Positions 39,501 through 50,283 of a stretch of 64,000 bases of DNA are shown here, one piece after another. This stretch comes from Hydractinia symbiolongicarpus (Eukaryota > Cnidaria > Hydrozoa > Anthoathecata > Hydractiniidae), in the NCBI RefSeq assembly GCF_029227915.1, contig NC_079880.1, positions 2,978,001 to 3,042,000 of the forward strand, read 5' to 3'. Below the pieces are notes generated by a model, which was not told the DNA's origin, made no database searches, and worked only from the letters and a program-made list of their open reading frames with translations. Within the stretch, counting starts at the first letter, position 1. Each line of letters opens with the position of its first letter. The position numbers were made by a program, and so were the translations under genes.

Positions 39501-41135
39501 AAATCAGAGGCCAAACTTCACTCACTTGGTTTTGTTGAATATGTTAAAAATCTACCAGCCAATATTCAAACATCACTTGCTAAAAATCAAATGAAAAACT
39601 ACATTCCTTGGAGGGTGGCATGGAAAGATAATTCAACAACAACACCATGTCGCATTGTATACGATGCATCACAACCAACATCAACTGGATTCAGCCTTAA
39701 CAGTATCCTTGCCAAAGGTCGAAATAACATGAACAATCTTGTCGAAATCTTCATTCGATGGAGAATACACAAAGTTGGATTCCACACAGATATACAAAAA
39801 ATGTATAATGCTGTCAAACTTCGTGAAGAGGACTGGTGCTATCAACGATACTTGTGGCAACAGCAGTTAGATCCAAATAAACCGCCGGAGGAAAAAGTTA
39901 TCAAGACAATCATCTATGGTGTAAAATCATCTGGAAATCAGGCAGAACGTGGTCTACGAGAAACTGCCAAATTATTTCAAGAACCATACCCGGAGGTATA
40001 TGAAACCGTCTGCAAAGACATATACGTTGATGACTGTATGTCAGGCTGTCCAACAATGGATCAAACGTTACAAATAGTAGATGAACTGGAACTAGTTCTA
40101 AATCGTGGTGGATTCACACTCAAAGGTGTCACAATATCTGGGAAGAAGCCACAAGAAAATTTATCAAGTGATGGACTCACGCTGTGTGTGGCTGGTCTTC
40201 TTTGGTATCCAAAGGTAGATGAAATTTCCCTCGACATCAAAGATCTTAACTTTGCAAAGAAACATCGTGGTCGCAAAGTGAAGCAGATCACACAAATACC
40301 AGAGCAACTCACCAGACGGAATTGCGCATCGAAGGTGGCAGAAATCTTTGACATCTCAGGAATGTTAACTCCAATTACTGCCACGATGAAAATGGATCTG
40401 CACGAACTTGTGAAACGCTTCTTGGATTGGGATGACATAATTCCCGATTCCTTGAGATCAATTTGGATATCACACTTTCAAATGATGGATGAAATAAAAA
40501 ACATCCGATTTCAACGAGCAGTTGTTCCAGATGATGCGGAAAGCCTTGACGCATCCACATTAGATTTTGGAGATGCCAGCCAATCACTGGTTTGTGTTGC
40601 CATCTACATTCGATTCAAAAGAAAAAGTAAAGGATTTTCTTCTCAACTGATTTTTGCAAAATCTCGCTTAATTCCAGACGGTATGTCACAGCCTCGAGCA
40701 GAGTTATTCGCAGCTATTGTCAACACACATTGTGGTGAAGTGGTAAGAAGATCTCTTCATAAGATCCACAAGAAAGCCATCAAATTCACAGATAGCCAAA
40801 TTGTCCTGTACTGGTTAGCGAATGAAAATCGAGCTCTAAAGCAATACGTAAGAAATCGAGTTATAGAAATTCAAAGATTCACATCTATTGATCAATGGAG
40901 ATATGTCAGATCAGAAGATATGATTGCAGATATTGGTACCCGAAGATGTATTTCCATTAGCAATGTTCTAACTGAATCTGTTTGGTGTAGAGGTTTCGAG
41001 TGGATGAGAGGTGAAGAGTCCAATTTTCCAATGATGGATGCTAAGGAAATTGTTCTAAATAACCAAAATCTTCAATTGATTAAACGTGAAACTCCACCAC
41101 TAAATACGAACCAGAGCCACAAACCACATACCTAG
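36543..41135 (+). CDS. gag-pol: Gag-protease-RT-RNase H polyprotein of the BEL/Pao element
   Basis: The ORF encodes 1530 residues from the ATG at 36543, the first ATG after the LTR; an in-frame TTG lies two codons upstream. Residues about 85-265 are charged and look coiled-coil. Residues about 273-450 resemble the DUF1759 gag domain. Cys/His groups at 490-567 (CFIC, CFQC, then a His/Cys-rich stretch) look like zinc knuckles. The aspartic protease has DTG at 661-663. A CX2CX2CX2C linker lies at 901-910. Reverse transcriptase follows, with the motif A aspartate at 1083 (FHTDIQKMYN) and YVDD at 1161-1164. RNase H has FGDAS (D1344), PRAEL (E1387), FTDSQ (D1417) and ADIGTR (D1463). All catalytic residues are present. 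The product would form the virus-like particle and copy the RNA into DNA. The frame ends at TAG just before the integrase, which BEL/Pao elements normally include in this same frame. Confidence 0.93.
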   Translation: MRRSERIADKVRIDYKSLHATGAINQISSQVQDTPVDGKIVVMASEDTSISKNSDPVIQLSIDESILADDIDDFVDENQSGYYGESIEDIDSNIKQMENLRTQYRRKHRELSANLKELYEGTYGKSYTLKIESMKSFVMMKRERRQRLRERQNLGDIESSERKMKFLVNKIIQLISYLQESFTSSLSTLDDKEIKKRKEDLPEQLSQMETLRKSFKEMIETAKGKDEGNLDDLNKRYDKLVDLKNCYIKTLDQEYQDRELSKVEKFNSSTLNIKLPIFKGYGSVCDIYTFQTDFEKLYLRSTPNAVLPDLLKNNFLEHPALTLVRNVTNINEIWRRLKDAYGDQKTLLSKKLAELNKTELKHKDPEKVVEGLSHIVNIMKDLTHLAKCHRIENELFYGDGLERIYKLIGDNRVTRWLAASCDDDSVGESKWHKLITFLEKEIKVYQQKALLQNTTLEPRKVPSKYGNRQSHYTGKNDQDLTDFNEVPNSCFICNQPDHVMTNGPGGTKIVQYFVCERFVNMSPAERFSVLRSKGLCFQCLFPGATMNRGKHKEGHCQRDFICKHPSHDKYPRKKHILVCEEHKDNEENQDVLDIYKTRCILRRYQVELPSYAKDIKLSHHVEATKSSSYKSTLINEKEDNKAIYMLQTIEIDNHQYSMFYDTGCGDFISRLNAVHKLGQRAVQECTGPITLGGVGGITTKTPHGIYSVRLPLANGGDAVMSGLCMEQVTATFPKYPLGGRVESDIKESYRQSGNDVRNLPSLLPFVGGETDFMLGVKYLRYFPEAVYQMPSGLTIYKSHFKNTDGSYGVIGGPHEVFTQIERYHHLSYCKSFLSNQHCLFKNGYQVNPDVSLLGYKNDLFDISVNDVNNFDFENNHHTFVSKNIKSFNQVEAAGSEINYRCIKCRTCSTCKNHDQNESLSIKEEIEQEVINKSVHVDIKNCITIANLPFMRDPSINLSPNRHKALNVYFQQLKRLEKNQADKESIIKSEAKLHSLGFVEYVKNLPANIQTSLAKNQMKNYIPWRVAWKDNSTTTPCRIVYDASQPTSTGFSLNSILAKGRNNMNNLVEIFIRWRIHKVGFHTDIQKMYNAVKLREEDWCYQRYLWQQQLDPNKPPEEKVIKTIIYGVKSSGNQAERGLRETAKLFQEPYPEVYETVCKDIYVDDCMSGCPTMDQTLQIVDELELVLNRGGFTLKGVTISGKKPQENLSSDGLTLCVAGLLWYPKVDEISLDIKDLNFAKKHRGRKVKQITQIPEQLTRRNCASKVAEIFDISGMLTPITATMKMDLHELVKRFLDWDDIIPDSLRSIWISHFQMMDEIKNIRFQRAVVPDDAESLDASTLDFGDASQSLVCVAIYIRFKRKSKGFSSQLIFAKSRLIPDGMSQPRAELFAAIVNTHCGEVVRRSLHKIHKKAIKFTDSQIVLYWLANENRALKQYVRNRVIEIQRFTSIDQWRYVRSEDMIADIGTRRCISISNVLTESVWCRGFEWMRGEESNFPMMDAKEIVLNNQNLQLIKRETPPLNTNQSHKPHT
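41090..41135 (+). other. Overlap of gag-pol and integrase frames, site of a one-base frame shift
   Basis: Both the gag-pol frame and the integrase frame (one base back) are open here. The integrase frame opens after TGA at 41087-41089, and gag-pol ends at TAG 41133-41135. The overlap holds no X XXY YYZ slippery heptamer in the gag-pol frame, so programmed -1 frameshifting is not supported. A 1-bp indel, or a sequencing error, between the RNase H and integrase parts is the simplest reading. Confidence 0.7.
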
Positions 41136-41796
41136 CTCTTGATTCTACCATCACAAAAGAAATATCTGACAGATATCAATTTTCGAAATACCTTATCGAT
41201 CCCAACAGACATCGCTGGAAAGTAGTGGTAAGAATCCTCGCCATTGTTTTTAGATTTATACGAAATTGTCGTATAAAAAATTTAAACAAGATTTCATCAA
41301 ATCAATCATCAAAAATCAAAAATATCGTTGTGCTGTCAGATGTGGAGATAAAAGACGCAGAAAACTATTTCCACAAGAAGGCAACAATGGAAATTAAACA
41401 ATTCCTGAAGTCAAATCAATATGAAAAAATCAGTCACGAAAAGGATGGAATTCTCCTTTACTCTGGAAGGATTCTTCCGACAGATGAAGTTACGATTGTT
41501 GGACAAGCAACAAAAGTTATGAAGGACCTGTCATCAACAACATTTTGTGTCCCAGTGGTCGACCGACATTCACCGATAGCATACAGTGTTGTAAACGATA
41601 TTCACTGGCATGACAAAACTGTACGTCATTCAGGGGTCGAGACAACATGGAGATATGTATTAAAGCAGATTTACATCATTGAAGGAAGATCATTGGTAAA
41701 AAAGGTGAAAGCTGCTTGCGCAAGATGCAGGTACTTGGAGAAAAGGACATTGGAAGTGGTAATGGGACCTGTATCAAAACACAATCTAACTATTGC

Positions 41797-41798
41797 AG
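41797..41798 (+). other. Junction of an in-frame deletion in the integrase core
   Basis: The reading passes from the start of the catalytic core to the segment after the second catalytic aspartate without losing frame. From the usual layout of the family, roughly 70-100 residues are absent. The exact size needs an intact relative for alignment. Confidence 0.65.
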
Positions 41799-42598
41799 GC
41801 AGTCAGTTAGTGAAAGGTTGCGAATCAATGCGATTGGATTTTGTCAACATTAGATATCAACTTCATCAAAACGAGGCAGTCGAATTTAAAGTATGCCCTG
41901 TTGGTGCTCATAGCATGCATGGTAAAGTCGAACGTAAGATTCGTCAAATAAAAGTTTCACTTGAGAAGAATTTACATAATTCAAGATTGTCGATTATTCA
42001 ATGGGAAACAATAGCATCGTCCATCGCCAACAGTATTAACAACCTACCTTTGGCTCTTGGAAACAACAAATCCAATTTTGAAGCCATGGATCTGATAACC
42101 CCTAATCGTTTAAGATTAGGTCGAAATAACGAACGAAGTCCGATTGGAAGTATGAAAGTAGTTAACGATTACGATAAAATTCTGAGAACGAATAAGAAGA
42201 TATTCGATACATGGTATGAGAATTGGTTAATTTCGCATGTTCCCAAATTAATGGATCATCCGAAATGGTTCAGATCGGATGTGGATGTTCAAGAAGGCGA
42301 CGTAGTTTTATTTTTAAAACAAGAATCAATGTTAAGTTCGAATTATCAATTTGGTATGATCAAGTCGGTCGATTATGGTCGAGACGATAAAATTAGACGA
42401 GTTCTTGTTAAATATCGAAATAACAATGAAAACGTTGACCGCGAAACCCATCGCTCAGTTAGAAACTTGATTGTTATTCATCGAATTGACGAATTGAATT
42501 TGTACGAGGAACTATACAAAGCTGCACAGTATTGCGATTCCAAGTTTCTTTATGACTCAAGTTATTGTTCAAAATAAAGTACAAATTTTATCATCGTT

Positions 42599-42604
42599 GG
42601 GGAG
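42599..42604 (+). other. Polypurine tract (GGGGAG)
   Basis: The purine run GGGGAG ends directly at the first base of the 3' LTR, the position expected for the primer of plus-strand DNA synthesis. Confidence 0.85.
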
Positions 42605-43155
42605 TGTTGAGTCAGCTCTATGTTAAAATTTGTCTTTATGTTTTGTCTGCCATGTTTGTTCTGTAATTTATTTAACTATTGTGTTGTCAAGTGTAGTTAC
42701 CCAAGTGTATTTAGTGTAAACATTTAATCACCTGTTTGTGTCCTTGTGTTAATTAAATGTCAATTTGTGCAATGTTATAAAATTTAATTGTAAAGTATAC
42801 TCTATAGGGAATTTATATTTATTTATTTAAAAGCAGATTTTTCAGTTCACTTGTTCACTTGAAGTCACTGAGGTGATCACATCTTTTTCAATGTCAAGAA
42901 AAGTTTAAATAATCTTTCACAAATTCAATTTTTTTTCAGCAAGTCTATTTAAATTCTAATCAAGTTTATTTTTCAAAGCTCTCACACTTGGCAAGCTGGT
43001 AAGCATTATATAGTTTATAATATTTGTTATATTTCCTTAGTCATTTTTTTTGAATATTCACTACATACATTTTTCTTATATATTGTAGTTTGAACACGTC
43101 GTTACAAGCATCAAGAGTGTGAGCGAAACTTGTCTTTTTTTTGGTTAACCCTACA
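42605..43155 (+). repeat. 3' LTR (551 bp)
   Basis: This is the direct repeat of the 5' LTR, with one T fewer in the T run and one A for G near its end. It ends CCCTACA, followed by the second ATCGT. No AATAAA is present within it, so the polyadenylation signal is not evident. Confidence 0.97.
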
Positions 43156-43160
43156 ATCGT
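43156..43160 (+). repeat. Target-site duplication, right copy (ATCGT)
   Basis: This is an identical copy of 35960-35964. The satellite resumes at once with TCGGGAAATGAG, in the same orientation and register as on the left side. Confidence 0.97.
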
Positions 43161-43599
43161 TCGGGAAATGAGTTTACACCCTGGGTACTTTCTTTATATA
43201 CTTTTGACTATACGGGCCGAGTCCGGGATTTACGGGAAATCGCAGGTTTTCGTTTGCCAGCGATTAAACTTCTTTCATTCAGCGTCTCATCAAGAATGAA
43301 AACATTTTTGAAAACTACAAGTCTCATGCGTTTTAGTGGTGAAAAAATAATTTAAAAAATCGTTCGGGAAATGAGTTTACTCCCTGGGTACTTTCTTTGT
43401 ATACTTTTGACTATGCGGGCCGAGTCCGGGGTTTACGGGAAATGGCGGGTTTTCGTTTGCCGGCGATTAAACCACTTTCATTAAGCGTCTCATCAAAAAT
43501 GAAAACATTTCTGAAAACTACAAGTCTCATGCGTTTTAGTGGTGAAAAAATAATTTAAAAATTTGTTCGGGAAATGAGTTTACTCACTGGGTACTTTCC

Positions 43600-46500
43600 T
43601 TGTATACTTTTGACTATACGGGCCGAGTCCGGGATTTACGGGAAATCGCGGGTTTTCGTTTGCCGGCGATTAAACTTCTTTTATTCAGCGTCTCATCAAA
43701 AATGAAAACATTTTTAAAAACTACAAGTCTCATGGGCTTTAGTAGTGAAATAATAATTTATATAATCGTTTGGGAAATGAGTTTACTCCCTGGGTACTTT
43801 CTCTGTATACTTTTGACTATACGGGCCGAGTCCGGGATTTACGGGAAATCGCAGGTTTTCGTTTGCTGGCGATTAAACTTCTTTTATTCAGCGTCTCATC
43901 AAAAATGAAAACATTTTTGAAAACTGCAAGTCTCATGCGTTTTAGTGGTGAAAAAATAATTTAAAAAATCGTTCGAGAAATGAGTTTACACCCTGGGTAC
44001 TTTCTTTGTATACTTTTGAGTATACGGGCCGAGTCCGGGATTTACGGGAAATCGCAGGTTTTCGTTTGCCGGCGATTAAACCACTTTCATTAAGCGTCTC
44101 ATCAAAAATGAAAAGATTTCTGAAAACTACAAGTCTCATGCGTTTTAGTGGTGTAAAAATAATTTAAAAAATCGTTCGGGAAATGAGTTTACTCCCTGGG
44201 TACTATCTTTGTATACTTTTGACTATACGGGCCAAGTCCGGGATTTACGGGAAATCGCGGGTTTTCGTTTGCCGGCGATTAAACTTCTTTTATTCAGCGT
44301 CTCATCAGAAATGAAAACATTTTTGAAAACTACAAGTATCATGCGTTTTAGTGGTGAAAAAGTAATTTAAAAAATCGTTCGGGAAATGAGTTTACTTCCT
44401 GGGTACTTTCTTTGTATACATTCGAATATACGGGCCAAGCCCGGGATTTACGGGAAATCGCGGGATTTCGTTTGCCGGCGATTAAACCTCTTTTATTAAG
44501 CGTCTCATCAAAAATGAAAACATTTCTGAAAACTACATGTCTCATGCGTTTTAGTGGTGAAAAAATATCTTAAAAAATCGTTCGGGAAATGAGTTTACTC
44601 CCTGGGTACTTTCTTTGTATACTTTTGACTATACGGTCGAGCCTGGGATTTACGGGAAATCGCGGGTTTTCGTTTGCCGGCGATTAAACTTCTTTTATTC
44701 AGCGTCTCATCAAAAATGAAAACATTTTTAAAAACTACAAGTCTCATGGGCTTTAGTGGTGAAATAATAATTCAAAAAATCGTTTGGGAAATTAGTTTAC
44801 TCCCTGGGCACTTTCTTTGTATACTTTTGACTATACGGGCCGAGTCCGGGATTTACGGGAAATCGCAGGTTTTCGTTTGCCAGCGATTAAACTTCTTTCA
44901 TTCAGCGTCTCATCAAAAATGAAAACATTTTTGAAAACTACAAGTCTCATGCGTTTTAGTGGTGAAAAAATAATTTAAAAAATCGTTTGGGAAATGAGTT
45001 TACTCCCTGGGTACTTTCTTTGTATACTTTTGACTATGCGGGCCGAGTCCGGGGTTTACGGGAAATGGCGGGTTTTCGTTTGCCGGCGATTAAACCACTT
45101 TCATTAAGCGTCTCATCAAAAATGAAAACATTTCTGAAAACTACAAGTCTCATGCGTTTTAGTGGTGAAAAAATAATTTAAAAATTTGTTCGGGAAATGA
45201 GTTTACTCACTGGGTACTTTCCTTGTATACTTTTGACTATACGGGCCGAGTCCGGGAATTACGGGAAATCGCGGGTTTTCGTTTGCCGGCGATTAAACTT
45301 CTTTTATTCAGCGTCTCATCAAAAATGAAAACATTTTTAAAAACTACAAGTCTCATGGGCTTTAGTGGTGAAATAATAATTTATATAATCGTTTGGGAAA
45401 TGAGTTTACTCCCTGGGTACTTTCTCTGTATACTTTTGACTATACGGGCCGAGTCCGGGATTTACGGGAAATCGCAGGTTTTCGTTTGCCGGCGATTAAA
45501 CTTCTTTTATTCAGCGTCTCATCAAAAATGAAAACATTTTTGAAAACTGCAAGTCTCATGCGTTTTAGTGGTGAAAAAATAATTTAAAAAATCGTTCGAG
45601 AAATGAGTTTACACCCTGGGTACTTTCTTTGTATACTTTTGACTATACGGGCCGAGTCCGGGATTTACGGGAAATCGCAGGTTTTCGTTTGCCGGCGATT
45701 AAACCACTTTCATTAAGCGTCTCATCAAAAATGAAAAGATTTCTGAAAAGTACAAGTCTCATGCGTTTTAGTGGTGTAAAAATAATTTAAAAAATCGTTC
45801 GGAAAATGAGTTTACTCCCTGGGTACTTTCTTTGTATACTTTTGACTATACGGGCCGAGTCCGGGATTTACGGGAAGTCGCGGGTTTTCGTTTGCCGGCG
45901 TTTAAACTTCTTTTATTAAGCGTCTCATCAAAAATGAAGACATTTTTAAAAACTACAAGTCTCATGGGCTTTAGTGGTGAAATAATAATTTAAAAAATCG
46001 TTCGGGAAATGAGTTTACACCCTGGGTACTTTCTTTGTATACTTTTGACTATACGGGCCGAGTCCGGGATTTACGGGAAATCGCAGGTTTTCGTTTGCCG
46101 GCGATTAACTCCTTTTATTCAGCGTCTCATCAAAAATGAAAACATTTTTGAAAACTACAAGTCTCATGCGTTTTAGTGGTGAAAAAATATTTTAAAAAAC
46201 CGTTCGGGAAATGAGTTTACTCCCTGGGTACTTTCTTTGTATACTTTTGACTATACGGGCCGAGTCCGGGATTTACGGGAAGTCGCGGGTTTTCGTTTGC
46301 CGGCGTTTAAACTTCTTTTATTCAGCGTCTCATCAAAAATGAAAACATTTTTAAAAACTACAAGTCTCATGGGCTTTAGTGGTGAAATAATAATTTAAAA
46401 AGTCGTTCGGGAAATGAGTTTACACCCTGGGTACTTTCTTTGTATACATTTGACTATACGGGCCGAGTCCGGGATTTACGGGAAATGGCGGGTTTTCGTT

Positions 46501-48874
46501 TGCCGGCGATTAAACCACTTTCATTAAGCGTCTCATCAAAAATGAAAACATTTCTGAAAACTACAAGTCTCATGCGTTTTAGTGGTGAAAAAATAATTTA
46601 AAAAATCGTTCGGGAAATGAGTTTACTCCCTGGGTACTTTCTTTGTATAATTTTGACTATACGGGCCGAGTCCGGGATTTACGGGAAGTCGCGGGTTTTC
46701 GTTTGCCGGCGTTTAAACTTCTTTTATTCAGCGTCTCATCAATAATGAAAACATTTTTGAAAACTACAAGTCTCATGCGTTTTAGTGGTGAAAAAATATT
46801 TTAAAAAATCGTTCGGGAAATGAGTTTACTCCCTGGGTACTTTCTTTGTATACTTTTGACTATACGGGCCGAGTCCGGGATTTACGGGAAGTCGCGGGTT
46901 TTCGTTTGCCGGCGTTTAAACTTCTTTTATTCAGCGTCTCATCAAAAATGAAAACATTTTTGAAAACTACAAGTCTCATGCGTTTTAGTGGTGAAAAAAT
47001 ATTTTAAAAAATCGTTCGGGAAATGAGTTTACTCCCTGGGTACTTTCTTTGTATACTTTTGACTATACGGGCCGAGTCCGGGAATTACGGGAAATCGCGG
47101 GTTTTCGTTTGCCGGCGATTAAACTTCTTTTATTCAGCGTCTCATCAAAAATGAAAACATTTTTAAAAACTACAAGTCTCATGGGCTTTAGTGGTGAAAT
47201 AATAATTTATATAATCGTTTGGGAAATGAGTTTACTCCCTGGGTACTTTCTCTGTATACTTTTGACTATACGGGCCGAGTCCGGGATTTACGGGAAATCG
47301 CAGGTTTTCGTTTGCCGGCGATTAAACTTCTTTTATTCAGCGTCTCATCAAAAATGAAAACATTTTTGAAAACTGCAAGTCTTATGCGTTTTAGTGGTGA
47401 AAAAATAATTTAAAAAATCGTTCGAGAAATGAGTTTACACCCTGGGTACTTTCTTTGTATACTTTTGACTATACGGGCCGAGTCCGGGATTTACGGGAAA
47501 TCGCAGGTTTTCGTTTGCCGGCGATTAAACCACTTTCATTAAGCGTCTCATCAAAAATGAAAAGATTTCTGAAAACTACAAGTCTCATGCGTTTTAGTGG
47601 TGTAAAAATAATTTAAAAAATCGTTCGGAAAATGAGTTTACTCCCTGGGTACTTTCTTTGTATACTTTTGACTATACGGGCCGAGTCCGGGATTTACGGG
47701 AAGTCGCGGGTTTTCGTTTGCCGGCGTTTAAACTTCTTTTATTAAGCGTCTCATCAAAAATGAAGACATTTTTAAAAACTACAAGTCTCATGGGCTTTAG
47801 TGGTGAAATAATAATTTAAAAAATCGTTCGGGAAATGAGTTTACACCCTGGGTACTTTCTTTGTATACTTTTGACTATACGGGCCGAGTCCGGGATTTAC
47901 GGGAAATCGCAGGTTTTCGTTTGCCGGCGATTAACTCCTTTTATTCAGCGTCTCATCAAAAATGAAAACATTTTTGAAAACTACAAGTCTCATGCGTTTT
48001 AGTGGTGAAAAAATATTTTAAAAAACCGTTCGGGAAATGAGTTTACTCCCTGGGTACTTTCTTTGTATACTTTTGACTATACGGGCCGAGTCCGGGATTT
48101 ACGGGAAGTCGCGGGTTTTCGTTTGCCGGCGTTTAAACTTCTTTTATTCAGCGTCTCATCAAAAATGAAAACATTTTTAAAAACTACAAGTCTCATGGGC
48201 TTTAGTGGTGAAATAATAATTTAAAAAGTCGTTCGGGAAATGAGTTTACACCCTGGGTACTTTCTTTGTATACATTTGACTATACGGGCCGAGTCCGGGA
48301 TTTACGGGAAATGGCGGGTTTTCGTTTGCCGGCGATTAAACCACTTTCATTAAGCGTCTCATCAAAAATGAAAACATTTCTGAAAACTACAAGTCTCATG
48401 CGTTTTAGTGGTGAAAAAATAATTTAAAAAATCGTTCGGGAAATGAGTTTACTCCCTGGGTACTTTCTTTGTATAATTTTGACTATACGGGCCGAGTCCG
48501 GGATTTACGGGAAGTCGCGGGTTTTCGTTTGCCGGCGTTTAAACTTCTTTTATTCAGCGTCTCATCAATAATGAAAACATTTTTGAAAACTACAAGTCTC
48601 ATGCGTTTTAGTGGTGAAAAAATATTTTAAAAAATCGTTCGGGAAATGAGTTTACTCCCTGGGTACTTTCTTTGTATACTTTTGACTATACGGGCCGAGT
48701 CCGGGATTTACGGGAAGTCGCGGGTTTTCGTTTGCCGGCGTTTAAACTTCTTTTATTCAGCGTCTCATCAAAAATGAAAACATTTTTGAAAACTACAAGT
48801 CTCATGCGTTTTAGTGGTGAAAAAATATTTTAAAAAATCGTTCGGGAAATGAGTTTACTCCCTGGGTACTTTCT
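43600..48874 (+). repeat. 8- and 9-monomer higher-order repeats (1623 and 1826 bp)
   Basis: The group beginning near 45223 recurs at 47049 (offset 1826, nine monomers minus one base). Shared variants include GGGAATTACGGG (45254 and 47080), TATATAATCG, GAAAAGATTTC, GCGATTAACTCC (a 1-bp deletion) and AAAAAACCG. A related but more diverged group begins at 43600 (offset 1623, eight monomers minus one base). The copies at 45.2 and 47.0 kb are nearly identical, so this duplication is recent. Confidence 0.88.
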
Positions 48875-48899
48875 TTGTATACTTTTGACTATACGGGCC

Positions 48900-50050
48900 G
48901 AGTCCGGGATTTACGGGAAGTCGCGGGTTTCGTTTGCCGGCGTTTAAACTTCTTTTATTCAGCGTCTCATCAAAAATGAAAACGATTTTAAAAACTACAA
49001 GTCTCATGGGCTTTAGTGGTGAAATAATAATTTAAAAAATTGTTCGGGAAATGAGTTTACTCACAGGGTACTTTCTTTGTATACATTCGATTATACCGGC
49101 CAAGCCCAGGATTTACGGGAAATCGCGGGTTTTCGTTTGCCGGCGATTAAACCACTTTCATTAAGCGTCTCATCAAAAATGAAAACATTTCTGAAAACTA
49201 CAAGTCTCATGCGTTTTAGTGGTGAAAAAATAATTTAAAAAATCGTTCGGGAAATGAGTTTACTGCCTGGGTACTTTCTTTGTATACTTTTGACTATACG
49301 GACCGAGTCCGGGATTTACGGGAAGTCGCGGGTTTTCGTTTGCCGGCGTTTAAACTTCTTTTATTCAGCGTCTCAATAAAAATGAAAACATTTTTAAAAA
49401 CTACAAGTCTCATGGGCTTTAGTGGTGAAATAATAATTTAAAAAATCGTTCGGGAAATGAGTTTACACCCTGGGTACTTTCTTTGTATACTTTTGACTAT
49501 ACGGGCCGAGTCTGGGATTTACGGGAAATCGCAGGTTTTCGTTTGCCGGCGATTAAACTTCTTTTATTCAGAGTCTCATCAAAAATGAAAACATTTTTGA
49601 AAACTACAAGTCTCATGCGTTTTAGTGGTGAAAAAATAATTTAAAAAATCGTTCGGGAAATGAGTTTACTCCCTGGGTACTTTCCTTGTATACTTTTGAC
49701 TATGCGGGCCGAGTCCGGGGTTTACGGGAAATGGCGGGTTTTCGTTTGCCGGCGATTAAACTTCTTTTATTCAGCGTCTCATCAAAAATGAAAACATTTT
49801 TGAAAACTACAAGTCTCATGCGTTTTAGTGGTGAAAAAATAATTTAAAAAATCGTTCGGAAAATGAGTTTACTCCCTGGGTACTTTCTTTGTATACTTTT
49901 GATTAAACAGGCCGAGTCCAGGGTTTACGGGAAATGGCGGGTTTTCGTTTGCCGGCGATTAAACTTCTTTTATTCAGCGTCTCATCAAAAATGAAAACAT
50001 TTTTAAAAACTACAAGTCTCATGGGCTTTAGTGGTGAAATAATAATTTAA
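48900..50050 (+). repeat. Six-monomer segment repeated at 56.1-57.3 kb
   Basis: The rare variants AAACGATTTT, TTACTGCCTGGG, GTCTCAATAAAAATG and GAGTCTGGGATT occur in the same order here, at about 56.1-57.3 kb (AAACGAT offset 7224 bp, equal to 35 full monomers plus one 119-bp monomer) and at about 26.1-27.1 kb. This segment thus has three copies in the window. Confidence 0.82.
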
Positions 50051-50283
50051 AAAATCGTTCGGGAAATGAGTTTACACCCTGGGTACTTTCTTTGTATACA
50101 TTTGACTATACGGGCCGAGTCCGGGATTTACGGGAAGTCGCGGGTTTTCGTTTGCCGGCGTTTAAACTTCTTTTATTCAGCGTCTCATCAATAATGAAAA
50201 CATTTTTAAAAACTACAAGTCTCATGGGCTTTAGTGGTGAAATAATAATTTAAAAAATCGTTCGGGAAATAAGTTTACACCCT

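Larger units (their letters stand above)
41090..42577 (+). pseudogene. BEL/Pao integrase with deleted catalytic core, out of frame with pol
   Basis: The frame is open from 41090 and ends at TAA 42575-42577. A GTG-initiated reading from 41225 gives 450 residues, but the coding match clearly extends upstream, so this is the pol 3' part and not a separate gene. Numbering from 41225, an HHCC zinc-binding region has His 127/129, His 135 and CARC at 165-168. The core domain begins at about 178 and should hold a D-D-E triad. Here the sequence passes from residue 191 (...LTIA) straight to GSQLVKG, which normally follows the second aspartate. The first two catalytic aspartates are therefore missing, while the third-position Glu is kept at 236 (HGKVER). 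A C-terminal DNA-binding region resembling DUF5641 follows at about 354-420. The product could not join DNA ends by itself. Confidence 0.85.
35965..43155 (+). mobile_element. BEL/Pao-type LTR retrotransposon, young, integrase-defective
   Basis: The 7191-bp element is bounded by LTRs that begin TGTTGAG and end CCCTACA, with a perfect 5-bp target duplication. Its internal part has a 26-nt leader, a gag-pro-RT-RH frame (36543-41135), an integrase frame shifted by one base (open from 41090 to 42577) and a GGGGAG polypurine tract before the 3' LTR. The domain order protease, RT, RNase H, integrase, a single pol frame fused to gag, and the Cys-rich linker before RT point to BEL/Pao. Gypsy is less likely because RT has YVDD and the RT/RH layout of the A17-peptidase type. 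I see no env ORF. The two LTRs differ by one substitution and one 1-bp indel. The frame shift and a deleted integrase core make this copy non-autonomous. Confidence 0.95.

Noticed and set aside
37058-40587. ORFs on the minus strand inside gag-pol (for example 37058-37273, 40061-40438)
   Set aside because: They are antisense shadows of a frame with clear protease, RT and RNase H motifs, and they show no recognisable domain.
41225-42577. Integrase region as an independent gene starting at GTG 41225
   Set aside because: The reading frame is open upstream to 41090 with sequence that fits the linker before integrase, and GTG is not a usual start in animals. It is the 3' part of pol put out of frame.
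42573-42578. AATAAA as a polyadenylation signal
   Set aside because: It overlaps the integrase stop codon and lies upstream of the 3' LTR. LTR retrotransposon transcripts normally end inside the LTR, so it is probably incidental.
35965-43155. An env-like third ORF that would make the element a possible endogenous retrovirus
   Set aside because: Between the integrase stop at 42577 and the 3' LTR at 42605 there are only 27 bp, so there is no room for env.
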